A stretch of 64,000 nucleotides of DNA from Prochlorococcus sp. AG-436-J02 (lineage in GTDB: Bacteria; Cyanobacteriota; Cyanobacteriia; PCC-6307; Cyanobiaceae): the NCBI GenBank assembly GCA_003212625.1, contig QCPI01000001.1, positions 62,001 through 126,000 of the forward strand, read 5' to 3'. The notes under the pieces were generated by a model that ran no database searches, was not told the DNA's origin, and saw nothing but the letters and a program-made list of their open reading frames with translations. The position numbers and the translations under genes were made by a program. This document shows, one piece after another, positions 11,807 to 22,368 of the stretch (its first letter is position 1; each line of letters starts with the position of its first letter).

Positions 11807-12214
11807 TTATTCCGATTTTGATGCTTGAAACCAAGCTTTTGCTTTATTCAATGTTTCTTGAGCTTTAATTTTTTCAGGAGAAGACTTTTTGTCCTGTGTT
11901 TGACTTAATTGGTTTTTAGCTTGTTCTAAGTCAGCCTCAGCTTTAACTGAATCAATATTTTTCCCCATCTCAGCTTTATTTACTAAAACTGTAACTTCAT
12001 TAGATTCAACTTCTGCAAAACCTCCAGTTAAGGCAATTGAGTCCCAATTGCCGTTTCTTAAAACCCTTAACACACCAAAATCAATAGCTGTAACCATTGA
12101 GATGTGACCAGGTAATACTCCCAAGAGACCAGTAGTACTTGGAAGTATTATTTCATCAGCAGTATCGTCAAATACGCTCTGATCAGGAGCAAGCACTCGG
12201 AGAGTTAAAGACAT
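11807..12214 (-). CDS. atpC: ATP synthase F1 subunit epsilon
   Basis: Epsilon subunit, the regulatory component bound to gamma at the F1 foot. The 135-residue product has the N-terminal beta-sandwich pattern LTLRVLAPDQSVFDD and PSTTGLLGVLPGHISMVTAI, followed by the helical C-terminal hairpin rich in Ala, Lys and Glu. It lies 57 bases downstream of atpD on the same strand, forming the usual cyanobacterial atpD-atpC operon, separate from the atpF-atpG run. Confidence 0.96.
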   Translation of the reverse strand: MSLTLRVLAPDQSVFDDTADEIILPSTTGLLGVLPGHISMVTAIDFGVLRVLRNGNWDSIALTGGFAEVESNEVTVLVNKAEMGKNIDSVKAEADLEQAKNQLSQTQDKKSSPEKIKAQETLNKAKAWFQASKSE

Positions 12215-12271
12215 TTCTTGATGATTTTAGAAAAACGAATAAGAGAAGTTAATTGAAAAGAATCAAATACT

Positions 12272-13783
<1,512 letters not shown>

Positions 13784-13828
13784 TTATCAGCGGCTAAGAC
13801 TACCACTCCACAGGCATTTTTTTGCAGT

Positions 13829-13844
13829 GTTCGGTCAACCGCAC
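13829..13844 (+). promoter_or_regulatory. K-box upstream of groESL
   Basis: The sequence GTTCGGTCAACCGCAC matches the cyanobacterial K-box consensus GTTCGG-NNAN-CCNNAC at every fixed position. The K-box was described upstream of cyanobacterial groESL operons as a positive element for light or heat induction. Here it lies just upstream of a good -35/-10 pair reading toward groES. I see no convincing CIRCE (TTAGCACTC-N9-GAGTGCTAA) in this region, so HrcA control is not supported by this sequence. Confidence 0.8.
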
Positions 13845-13859
13845 AGAATAAATGTGGTC

Positions 13860-13888
13860 TTGAGCGTACTTAGATGCATAAATTAATA
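13860..13888 (+). promoter_or_regulatory. putative sigma70-type promoter of groESL
   Basis: A TTGAGC hexamer at 13860-13865 and a TTAATA hexamer at 13883-13888 are separated by 17 bases, a good fit to the vegetative-type promoter spacing. The pair lies 15 bases after the K-box and about 75 bases before the groES ATG. The transcription start is not known from sequence. Confidence 0.55.
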
Positions 13889-13920
13889 CCGTTGGTAATG
13901 AGTAATACTCTTTATCGAGC

Positions 13921-13943
13921 GGCGCTAAGCGCCTTTGTTTTTT
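13921..13943 (+). promoter_or_regulatory. hairpin with T-run in the groES leader
   Basis: GGCGCTAAGCGCC is a near-perfect inverted repeat (stem GGCG/CGCC, extendable to six pairs) followed by a T-rich run interrupted by one G. It resembles an intrinsic terminator, yet lies in the groES leader, about 28 bases before the ATG and after the predicted promoter. It could be an attenuator or a 5-prime stabilising hairpin. A related direct repeat without the full stem (ATACTCTTTATC followed by an AGCGG-like element) occurs at 13777-13798 near the atpD start. Confidence 0.4.
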
Positions 13944-13960
13944 TGCTCCTGCATTAATTT

Positions 13961-14272
13961 ATGGCAGCTGTATCACTCAGCGTCTCCACTGTTAAGCCAC
14001 TTGGAGATCGTGTATTTGTAAAAGTTTCTGAATCAGAAGAGAAGACTGCGGGGGGCATATTGCTTCCTGACACAGCCAAAGAAAAGCCTCAAGTCGGTGA
14101 AGTTGCTCAGGTTGGTCCTGGCAAGCGCAACGAGGATGGTTCACGTCAATCTCCTGAAGTAAGTGTAGGAGACAAGGTTCTCTACAGTAAGTACGCAGGT
14201 ACTGATATCAAACTTGGCAGTGATGAATACGTTCTTTTATCTGAGAAAGACATTCTGGCTGTCGTCAATTAA
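13961..14272 (+). CDS. groES: co-chaperonin GroES
   Basis: Ten-kilodalton co-chaperonin that caps the GroEL ring. The 103-residue product has [19 protein letters not shown], the mobile-loop region [15 protein letters not shown], and the C-terminal [15 protein letters not shown]. The start ATG lies after the K-box-controlled leader. groEL follows after 66 bases on the same strand with no terminator between, so the two form a groESL operon. Confidence 0.98.
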
Positions 14273-14323
14273 AACTCAGCTTCTTTAGCTGCAGTCCAAT
14301 CCAAAAAAACTTTTCGAAATTAA

Positions 14324-15976
<1,653 letters not shown>

Positions 15977-16035
15977 AGGCTGACTTTGATTATTGCGTTC
16001 TATACTCAATAATCGCAATCTTTAATTAAAATGAG

Positions 16036-16065
16036 GGATAGGGTTTATGCCTTATCCTTTTTTTT
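16036..16065 (+). terminator. intrinsic terminator after groEL
   Basis: GGATAGGG at 16036-16043 pairs with CCTTATCC at 16050-16057 (eight pairs including one G-U) around a 6-base loop, followed by eight T residues. This is a classic intrinsic terminator. An additional perfect 8-base inverted repeat (GATTATTG and CAATAATC, 15988-16014) precedes it, without a T-run. Confidence 0.85.
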
Positions 16066-16191
16066 ATTAAATTGAAAAATTAAATATTAATTTATATTGT
16101 TTGTTCTAAAAGTATCTCTAGGAATTAATAAATTTATTTCTTAAAATAGATAATAAGTTTTTAAAAGGTATGAAAGTTAATAATCTTTTTT

Positions 16192-16422
16192 CTATTTTAA
16201 CCATCCTGCACTAAGAATAACAGCAAGGGTTAAAAATAAGATAAGACATGACCATGTTGCCCTGTTTAGAGTGGACTCAGCACTACTAGCGCTTGTGAAC
16301 ATAGAGCTTCCACTCGATGCTAATCCGCCCATCCCATCTCCTTTTGGGCTATGAAGAAGAACTAATAAGATTAGAAAAAGTCCTGAAATTGCCCATGCCC
16401 AAGATAAAAGTGGAATGATCAT
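16192..16422 (-). CDS. secG: preprotein translocase subunit SecG
   Basis: Small auxiliary subunit of the SecYEG channel in the thylakoid and plasma membranes. The 76-residue product has two membrane segments (about residues 3-22 and 55-74) separated by the conserved loop HSPKGDGMGGLASSGSSMF. It starts 12 bases after the gpmI stop on the same strand, a pairing I know from other cyanobacteria, so co-transcription from gpmI is likely. Confidence 0.93.
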   Translation of the reverse strand: MIIPLLSWAWAISGLFLILLVLLHSPKGDGMGGLASSGSSMFTSASSAESTLNRATWSCLILFLTLAVILSAGWLK

Positions 16423-16434
16423 TTTTGCTCTTAA

Positions 16435-18060
16435 TTATGCTGGTTGAGGAATGAAATTTGTTTTTTTGGGTAACTGAATTGGTTCAATAAGTGTTGAACC
16501 AGTCATTGCTTTTGGCTTTGGTAAATTTAAAAGGTGTAAAATAGTAGGAGCTAAATCAGATAATCCACCTCCAGACTCTCTAAGTTTTATATCATTTCCA
16601 TATCCTTTTAATTTACGTTTTTCCCCTTCGATAAGTATAACTGGAACAGGATTTGTTGTATGCGCGGTCCATGGTTGTCCATCTGGCCCTATCATCATTT
16701 CAGAATTACCATGATCGGCTGTTATTAGAAGAGATCCACCTAATTTGCCTATTGCATTTAATAATTTTCCAACACAGCTATCAACTTTTTCATTAGCTTT
16801 TATTGCAGCTGACATTATCCCAGAATGCCCAACCATATCTGGATTCGCAAAATTGATTACTACTAAAGAGTAAATGCCAAGATCAATTGCTTTGATGCAA
16901 CTATCAGTAAGCTCATCTGCCGACATCTCAGGCTGAAGATCATATGTTGCCACTCTTGGTGAAGGAACAAGATGTCTTACTTCTCCTTTTAATGGTTTTT
17001 CAATACCACCATTCATAAAATACGTTACGTGTGGATATTTTTCTGTTTCAGCTGTCCTGTATTGATTTAAACCGTGGTCAGAGACCACTTGACCTAATAA
17101 ATCATTTAGAGGTTCAGGAGGAAAAGCAACTGAGACTGGTAGACCTGATTCATATTGAGTAAAGGTCAGTATGTCGATATCTATTTTATTTTTTCTCTCA
17201 AAGCCATCAAAATCTTTTAATTTGAGTGCCTTTACCAATTGCCTAGCTCTATCAGGGCGGAAATTAAAAAAAATTACGCCATCTCCATCTTTTAAGGAGG
17301 AGGAGGAGAGTCTTATTGGTTCAATGAATTCATCTGTAATTCCTTCTTCATAGCTTTTGTTGATACTTTCTTCTGGTGACAGATTGCTAATGAGAAAGTC
17401 TGGATCGGTCAGTAATTCATAAGCCTTTAAAGTCCTTTCCCATCGATTATCTCGATCCATAGCCCAATATCTCCCACAAATTGACGAGATCTCTCCTACT
17501 CCAGTTGATTTGATGGTATTTTTTATTGTCTTTACATATTGTGGAGCACTCTTTGCAGAGGTATCTCTACCATCAGTAAATAAGTGCAATGAAACCTTCG
17601 TGAGTCCCTTTTCAGCAGCCCATTGAATTAATCCGCATAAATGATTTATGTGACTATGAACTCCTCCATCAGAGCAAAGTCCCATAATATGGAGAGTTCC
17701 TCCATTTGTTTTCATAGTTGTAGAAAATTCATTTAAAGCAGGATTTGCATTTAATCTATTTTCTTTAACCGTATTAGATATTCGAACTAATTCTTGCTGA
17801 ATTATCCTTCCCGCTCCGATTGTTAGATGACCAACTTCAGAGTTACCCATTTGTGCATCTGGGAGCCCTACATCTGCACCACTAGCCTCTATAAGTGTAT
17901 GAGGATAAGCATGCCATAAAGAATCCATTATAGGAGTAGATGCTTGCTTTATTGCATTGTTTTCACTTTCTTCTCTATGACCCCAACCATCAAGTATCGC
18001 CAGTACGACTGGCGATACTTTTCCTTTTTTTATTGAAACAGCGGTTTTACTGTTTGACAT
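16435..18060 (-). CDS. gpmI: 2,3-bisphosphoglycerate-independent phosphoglycerate mutase
   Basis: Interconverts 3- and 2-phosphoglycerate without a cofactor, using two manganese ions. The 541-residue product has the N-terminal metal motif [12 protein letters not shown], the catalytic Ser in [19 protein letters not shown] at about residue 155, and the C-terminal metal ligands in [10 protein letters not shown] and [12 protein letters not shown]. Length and motifs are normal. It is divergent from pyrR with a 162-base spacer and is followed by secG. Confidence 0.97.
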   Translation of the reverse strand: MSNSKTAVSIKKGKVSPVVLAILDGWGHREESENNAIKQASTPIMDSLWHAYPHTLIEASGADVGLPDAQMGNSEVGHLTIGAGRIIQQELVRISNTVKENRLNANPALNEFSTTMKTNGGTLHIMGLCSDGGVHSHINHLCGLIQWAAEKGLTKVSLHLFTDGRDTSAKSAPQYVKTIKNTIKSTGVGEISSICGRYWAMDRDNRWERTLKAYELLTDPDFLISNLSPEESINKSYEEGITDEFIEPIRLSSSSLKDGDGVIFFNFRPDRARQLVKALKLKDFDGFERKNKIDIDILTFTQYESGLPVSVAFPPEPLNDLLGQVVSDHGLNQYRTAETEKYPHVTYFMNGGIEKPLKGEVRHLVPSPRVATYDLQPEMSADELTDSCIKAIDLGIYSLVVINFANPDMVGHSGIMSAAIKANEKVDSCVGKLLNAIGKLGGSLLITADHGNSEMMIGPDGQPWTAHTTNPVPVILIEGEKRKLKGYGNDIKLRESGGGLSDLAPTILHLLNLPKPKAMTGSTLIEPIQLPKKTNFIPQPA

Positions 18061-18182
18061 TCAAAGAAATTTGTTCCTTTTGATGGTTTTCTTTCGTATT
18101 AAATTACTTCCTAATAGGTAAAGAGGCTAATACTTTGATGTTTAGTTAGCTTTTCCCTATTAGATTAAAAAAGTATTTCAGT

Positions 18183-18215
18183 AGTTCCTAACAAAAATTG
18201 TAATTTTTAGGAACT
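18183..18215 (+). promoter_or_regulatory. leader hairpin covering the pyrR ribosome-binding site
   Basis: AGTTCCTAA (18183-18191) and TTAGGAACT (18207-18215) are perfect 9-base inverted arms, and the inner AAAAATT and AATTTTT can extend the pairing. The 3-prime arm contains AGGA, the best ribosome-binding site candidate, about 10 bases before the pyrR ATG at 18223. Folding would hide it. The sequence does not resemble the known Bacillus PyrR-binding RNA consensus, so any role in autoregulation is inference. Confidence 0.5.
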
Positions 18216-18222
18216 TAAATAT

Positions 18223-18774
18223 ATGTCAGATCAAATCATACCCAAAGAACTAGAGATTCTCTCTAAAAAAGAACTTAATAGAACTATTAAAAGATTGGCA
18301 TCTCAAATTTCGGAAAAGGTTCCAGATACTAGTTCTTTATTGCTTGTTGGTATTCCAACTAGAGGAGTTCATTTGTCTAGATTATTAGCAATTTATTTAG
18401 AGGAATTATCTGGGCAAAAAGTTGAAAATGGTTGTTTAGACCCTACTTTTCATAGAGATGACCTTTCAAAACTCGGTACTCGAATAGCTCCAGCAACTGA
18501 ATTACCCTCTACTGTTGATAATAGAGAGGTTGTTTTAATTGATGATGTAATTTATACCGGCAGGACTATAAAAGCAGCCCTAGAGGCCCTGCATTCATGG
18601 GGTAGGGCTAAAAGAATCATGCTTGTTGTGATGGTAGATCGTGGACACAGAGAAGTTCCCATTCAGCCAGATTTCTGTGGCCGTGTAGTTCCTACTAGTA
18701 AAGACGAGACGATTGATCTTAGATTGATGGAGATTGATGGAGAAGAGGGCATATTTTTAAGTAAAAAACTATGA
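18223..18774 (+). CDS. pyrR: PyrR-type uracil phosphoribosyltransferase / regulator
   Basis: Phosphoribosyltransferase-fold protein of the PyrR family: uracil phosphoribosyltransferase and, in Firmicutes, an RNA-binding attenuator of pyr operons. The 183-residue product carries the PRPP-binding signature VVLIDDVIYTGRTIKAALEA and the family segments LLLVGIPTRGVHLSRLL and TFHRDDLSKLG. Whether it binds RNA in this organism is unknown. It follows a hairpin that can occlude its own ribosome-binding site and converges with the Hsp70-like gene. Confidence 0.92.
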   Translation: MSDQIIPKELEILSKKELNRTIKRLASQISEKVPDTSSLLLVGIPTRGVHLSRLLAIYLEELSGQKVENGCLDPTFHRDDLSKLGTRIAPATELPSTVDNREVVLIDDVIYTGRTIKAALEALHSWGRAKRIMLVVMVDRGHREVPIQPDFCGRVVPTSKDETIDLRLMEIDGEEGIFLSKKL

Positions 18775-18799
18775 AATAGTAATTTAACCAATCAGATAG

Positions 18800-20428
18800 T
18801 TATCTAATTGCACCAAGATTATGAGTTGTTATTGAATTATTATTTCTTAAATCGATACCTTTAATTTCAAGTTGACATTTTTTATTTATATTAAAATTTA
18901 ATTTAATACAATCTTGACCAATCTCACCTGGGGGATCAAGAGGAATTGAAATTATAGTATTATTTAATCTTTTGATTTTATCCTTAGATTTTAACTTTTT
19001 TAAAGTAGGCAATCCATCAATATAAATAATCTCATTTGATCCTTCTGCCTCCGGTTCTCCAATTATTAAATCTATACTTAATTGATTATTTATACTTGCG
19101 GCTAAAATTATTGATAGGGGTTTAATTGTTGGCCATGGTTGACCTGCTAGAAAAAGAGGGTGCCATATATGTTTTTCATTTTTTTTATTCCAACACTTAA
19201 GACTTACGCCTTTATTTAAAACATCTTTTACCTCCACTCCTGGAGTGAGATTTAATGCTCCCAAAGCAATTGCTTCAATAGGTGGCGGAGTTAAAAAAGG
19301 GACTGAATTGCAAAGAGTACTTAAATAATTTTTAATCAAAGGTATTTGTGATCCACCTCCAACTAAAACAACACTATCAAGATCTTCTAATTTAAATGAA
19401 TTTCGTTTTGCAATATTAATTGTTTGAGTGAAAAGTATTTTAATACTTTCTAATAGTCCTTTATTAATAAGTAATTCTTCAAGTCCTTTTTTTGATAGCT
19501 TTAAAAATTTTTCTTCTTGTTTATTAGTTGTTACTTTTTTGGTAATAAGTAATGTTTCCTTTATATCTATTTTGCTTAAATCACATTTTAGTTCCTCCGC
19601 TATGTTCAAGATTGAATTTGTTGGTTTTTCATCGGGTAATAAATGATCAGCTATCCATCTATCAATATCTTTTCCCCCTATGCGAATTCCTGCTTTGCCT
19701 AGGACTTTTGCTGTGCGAAGCACTTGAGTACTTTTCCCTTCGAGATTATTACCATCAAATCTTACAAGTTGAGCTATCGGTGAAGCTTTTCCTTCACCTC
19801 CTTCTAAAGCAACAATTGACATATCAATTGTGCTTCCTCCAAAATCCAAAACAAGCAATGTTGAACCTGGGGCCATTCCAGCGCCCATCGCAGCAGCTGT
19901 AGGCTCATCAACTAATGCAATTTCTTTTACTTTTAAGGAATTACATACGTTGACTATCCATGTTCTATATTCTCTATATGTATCTACTGGAGCTGTTAAT
20001 ACAAGCCTTTTGATGTTGACCTTTTCTGATACCTTTTCCCAAATGTTATGAATTAAAATCTCCCCCGCCTTGTCTGGTGAGATTTTTGAATCATATATAG
20101 GATCTATTTCTGGAGCTCCTATCCATCTTTTGAAATCTTGACTTAAATTATTTTCTTTTTTGTCACTAATCAGGTTTAAATCGATAATTTGTTGCCCTAT
20201 TAAATAATTTTGCGCTTCTTCAGATGATTTCCAAATTAAGCTTGGTATTTCACCTGGAGAACGGCTAATGGGAGGTAAATCTAACAGTTCAGGAGATTGA
20301 CCATTCTCTTTTTGAAATACAACTACTGTCGTTGAGCTACCTAAATCAATGGCTAATGTCCCAAAATCATTTTCATTGTTTTGATTTTCTTGAATGTTTT
20401 TTAATCGATCTATTTTATTGTTCTCCAT
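18800..20428 (-). CDS. divergent Hsp70 (DnaK-like) protein
   Basis: Actin-fold ATPase of the Hsp70 family. The phosphate-1 motif is LAIDLGSSTTVVVF, the connect motif is VDEPTAAAMGAG (DnaK has NEPTAAALAYG), phosphate-2 is LVLDFGGSTIDMSIV and the adenosine motif is VVLVGGGSQIPLI. At 542 residues it is about 100 shorter than DnaK: the ATPase domain is followed by a reduced beta-rich segment without the alpha-helical lid or the EEVD-like tail. It is therefore a specialised relative, not the housekeeping DnaK. Client and partner are unknown. No dnaJ or grpE is adjacent. Confidence 0.85.
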   Translation of the reverse strand: MENNKIDRLKNIQENQNNENDFGTLAIDLGSSTTVVVFQKENGQSPELLDLPPISRSPGEIPSLIWKSSEEAQNYLIGQQIIDLNLISDKKENNLSQDFKRWIGAPEIDPIYDSKISPDKAGEILIHNIWEKVSEKVNIKRLVLTAPVDTYREYRTWIVNVCNSLKVKEIALVDEPTAAAMGAGMAPGSTLLVLDFGGSTIDMSIVALEGGEGKASPIAQLVRFDGNNLEGKSTQVLRTAKVLGKAGIRIGGKDIDRWIADHLLPDEKPTNSILNIAEELKCDLSKIDIKETLLITKKVTTNKQEEKFLKLSKKGLEELLINKGLLESIKILFTQTINIAKRNSFKLEDLDSVVLVGGGSQIPLIKNYLSTLCNSVPFLTPPPIEAIALGALNLTPGVEVKDVLNKGVSLKCWNKKNEKHIWHPLFLAGQPWPTIKPLSIILAASINNQLSIDLIIGEPEAEGSNEIIYIDGLPTLKKLKSKDKIKRLNNTIISIPLDPPGEIGQDCIKLNFNINKKCQLEIKGIDLRNNNSITTHNLGAIR

Positions 20429-20574
20429 GTTTCTTAGTAATTGTTTGGCTGGAGCATCAAGAATTAAACAATATCAAGCGAGTCAAGAAAAATTAAAACC
20501 ACTGTGATTATTTAGCGAAAAACATGGAAATGAACGATTCTCTCCTAGAATAAATTAACAATAAAGTTTTTAGT

Positions 20575-20808
20575 GTGATTAAGTCAGGTTCAGGGGTTAA
20601 TTCCAAGGATTTAGCAAAAAGAGGAGAGAGTCTTATAAGGCACTCAACTAATCGCTACTTAACTACTGTGCGTATTGCTTTTAGAGCAAAGCAAAGAAGA
20701 TTTGATGATTTTGATGGACTTTTAGAAGAATCAGCAGTCAAGCCAGTACAAAGAGCTATAATCGAACTAAGTGATGAACAGGATCAGCCTGATCTTTTAC
20801 CTGGGTAG
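20575..20808 (+). CDS. rpoZ: RNA polymerase omega subunit
   Basis: Omega subunit of RNA polymerase, assisting assembly around beta-prime. The 77-residue product reads from GTG, and the omega core is [20 protein letters not shown], then [13 protein letters not shown], as in other cyanobacterial omegas. Its TAG stop is directly followed by the GTG start of the DUF1818 gene with no spacer, so the two are probably co-translated. Confidence 0.9.
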   Translation: MIKSGSGVNSKDLAKRGESLIRHSTNRYLTTVRIAFRAKQRRFDDFDGLLEESAVKPVQRAIIELSDEQDQPDLLPG

Positions 20809-21189
20809 GTGATAAAACAAGAAGGTCAGGGTTGGAGAATAATTAGAGATGCATCAAGAGGTGATTTTTCTACACTTATAGGTGGTCAATCTTGGGCAAT
20901 AGAGTTGAATCAGTTTGAGTGGGAAACACTAGTTAATGTAGTAATTGATTTGTCTGATCAATATAAAAATATTAAAGAAGAATTAATGGGTGAGGAGGAT
21001 ATAACCCTTGAAATGGAATCAAATCCTTGGCTAGCGATTTTGCAAGGTGATCAATATGGATGGAACCTCAAATTGATCTTAGAGTCTAGTGATTCATTAA
21101 ATCGAGGTGCAGAGGTCTTTTGGCCTAGAGATGTGACTTTTAATCTTGTTAAGGCAATGAGAATAATGTGGGATTCAGACTATTTGTGA
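20809..21189 (+). CDS. DUF1818 family protein
   Basis: A 126-residue soluble protein that I recognise as the cyanobacterial DUF1818 family, from QGWRIIRDASRGDFSTLIGG, the mid segment ELNQFEWETLVNVVIDLS and the C-terminal EVFWPRDVTFNLVKAMRI. Function is unknown. Being contiguous with rpoZ suggests shared expression but not necessarily shared function. It reads from GTG immediately after the rpoZ stop. Confidence 0.83.
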   Translation: MIKQEGQGWRIIRDASRGDFSTLIGGQSWAIELNQFEWETLVNVVIDLSDQYKNIKEELMGEEDITLEMESNPWLAILQGDQYGWNLKLILESSDSLNRGAEVFWPRDVTFNLVKAMRIMWDSDYL

Positions 21190-21250
21190 AAGAACTTAAT
21201 TAAAAGTTTTTCAATTCTTTCCTCAAAAGGAACTGGATATAAACCACATC

Positions 21251-21303
21251 TTTTCCACAGGATTAACATTATTAATCAACTTATCACTATTGGTTGTGGA
21301 AAA
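21251..21303. promoter_or_regulatory. pair of inverted DnaA-box-like sites
   Basis: TTTTCCACA at 21251-21259 on the plus strand and the same nonamer on the minus strand (TGTGGAAAA, 21295-21303) flank an AT-rich 35-base stretch within the 305-base intergenic region between DUF1818 and DUF2811. TTTTCCACA is the DnaA-box consensus reported for Synechococcus oriC. Two boxes and no dnaA/dnaN neighbours do not make an origin. A DnaA-responsive promoter or titration site is possible. The rest of the gap shows only a T-rich tract near 21431-21450. Confidence 0.4.
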
Positions 21304-21494
21304 CAGTTGCTCTCGATAATTTAAACCTGACTATTAAAGAACTCTTATATTTAAGATAAGGATTAATTATGTATTTTTTCGAGAAGGCTGTTGTGAGCTT
21401 GATCTGAGAATGAGACGACTAGAGAAAGTGTTTTTTAATTTTTTTTTTAGGGAGTAATTTGCAAACGGATTTAATTTTTCTAAAAGCCTTTTAA

Positions 21495-21758
21495 ATGATA
21501 AATATTGATCTTACTGAAGAAAGCAGGTCTATCCAAAAAACTGAGGTTTTGGACTCAGAAGACATAATTAGTTTTCAAACAGAAATACCTCAGCCTATTC
21601 AACAAGCAATGAAGGTTTTTATTGAGAAACATCCAAATTGGGATCAATATAGGCTTTTGCAAGCTGCACTCGCAGGTTTTTTGATTCAAAACGGTATAAA
21701 TTCTAGAGTAATAACACGGATGTATATTGGGAATATGTTTGGATCTCATTCTTTCTGA
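21495..21758 (+). CDS. DUF2811 family protein
   Basis: An 87-residue protein that I recognise as DUF2811, conserved in cyanobacteria. The core is FQTEIPQPIQQAMKVFIEKH, PNWDQYRLLQAALAGFLIQN and a C-terminal RVITRMYIGNMF. The first 30 residues are acidic and variable. No function is known. It converges with the EVE-domain gene, the two stops being 2 bases apart. Confidence 0.82.
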   Translation: MINIDLTEESRSIQKTEVLDSEDIISFQTEIPQPIQQAMKVFIEKHPNWDQYRLLQAALAGFLIQNGINSRVITRMYIGNMFGSHSF

Positions 21759-21759
21759 A

Positions 21760-22233
21760 TTAATTTTTCTTGAGCTTTTTGAGCAGCTCAATAGCGATAT
21801 TTTTTTTAATTGGCATTATTGATAGCCTATTTCCTTTGCGAACTAGAGTGAGTTCTGCAGACGTATAAGTTTCAGATAGCTCCTTTAAAGTAATCATATC
21901 CTTAAATTCACAGATATATTTAGTTTTCACACAATCCCAACGAGGATTGTCTTTATTTGATTTCTTATCATAGTACTTTGAAGTTTCATCAAACTGGTAT
22001 GGGTCGATTAAGTTTGTCTCAATAATTTCCATTAGACCGACTATTCCAGGTGGCTTAGTATTTGAATGATAAAAAAAGGCCTGATCACCAATTTTCATTG
22101 ATCTCATAAAGTTTCTAGCCTGATAGTTGCGAATTCCATCCCATAAAGTTTCTTTTTCATTTTTTAAATCTTTAATACTGTAAGCGTCTGGTTCACTCTT
22201 CATTAGCCAGTAGTTAGTCTCCTTTGGAGCCAT
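21760..22233 (-). CDS. EVE-domain (PUA-like) protein
   Basis: A 157-residue single EVE domain, the PUA-like fold of human THYN1. It starts ETNYWLMKSEPDAYSIKDL and continues LWDGIRNYQARNFMRSMKIG, DQAFFYHSNTKPPGIVGLME and ending LVRKGNRLSIMPI. EVE domains bind modified bases in DNA or RNA and often occur with modification-dependent restriction. Here there is no nuclease neighbour. The first 10-15 codons and the DNA upstream recur five more times over the next 12.5 kb, always in the same orientation, suggesting that this gene start is a recombination target. Confidence 0.92.
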   Translation of the reverse strand: MAPKETNYWLMKSEPDAYSIKDLKNEKETLWDGIRNYQARNFMRSMKIGDQAFFYHSNTKPPGIVGLMEIIETNLIDPYQFDETSKYYDKKSNKDNPRWDCVKTKYICEFKDMITLKELSETYTSAELTLVRKGNRLSIMPIKKNIAIELLKKLKKN

Positions 22234-22343
22234 GGGATCTTAGCGATATTGCGATGTGTGGATGGTGTGTGGATGGCTTAACATTCTCACCCCTATTTCT
22301 TTATTCTATTTCAATCAGGTTTCTATTACTAATAGCTAACAGA
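22187..22343 (-). repeat. EVE-start repeat, copy 1 (at the intact gene)
   Basis: About 157 bases: the first 15 or so codons of the EVE gene (minus strand) and its 5-prime flank. It contains the 16-base core CATTAGCCAGTAGTTA (plus strand, 22201-22216) and two perfect tandem 11-mers TGTGTGGATGG (22255-22276). It also contains an AT-rich stretch that probably holds the EVE promoter. Homology with the other copies stops at the same codon of the EVE gene on one side and near 22343 on the other. It is the only copy joined to a full EVE gene. Confidence 0.85.
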
Positions 22344-22368
22344 TCGCAACTGACAAAAAATAGCTTGT

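Noticed and set aside
18180-18222. Bacillus-type PyrR attenuator binding loop
   Set aside because: The hairpin lacks the known PyrR-binding consensus and no anti-terminator/terminator pair is visible.
21240-21310. Chromosomal replication origin
   Set aside because: Only two DnaA-type boxes, no cluster, and no dnaA, dnaN or other origin-linked genes nearby.
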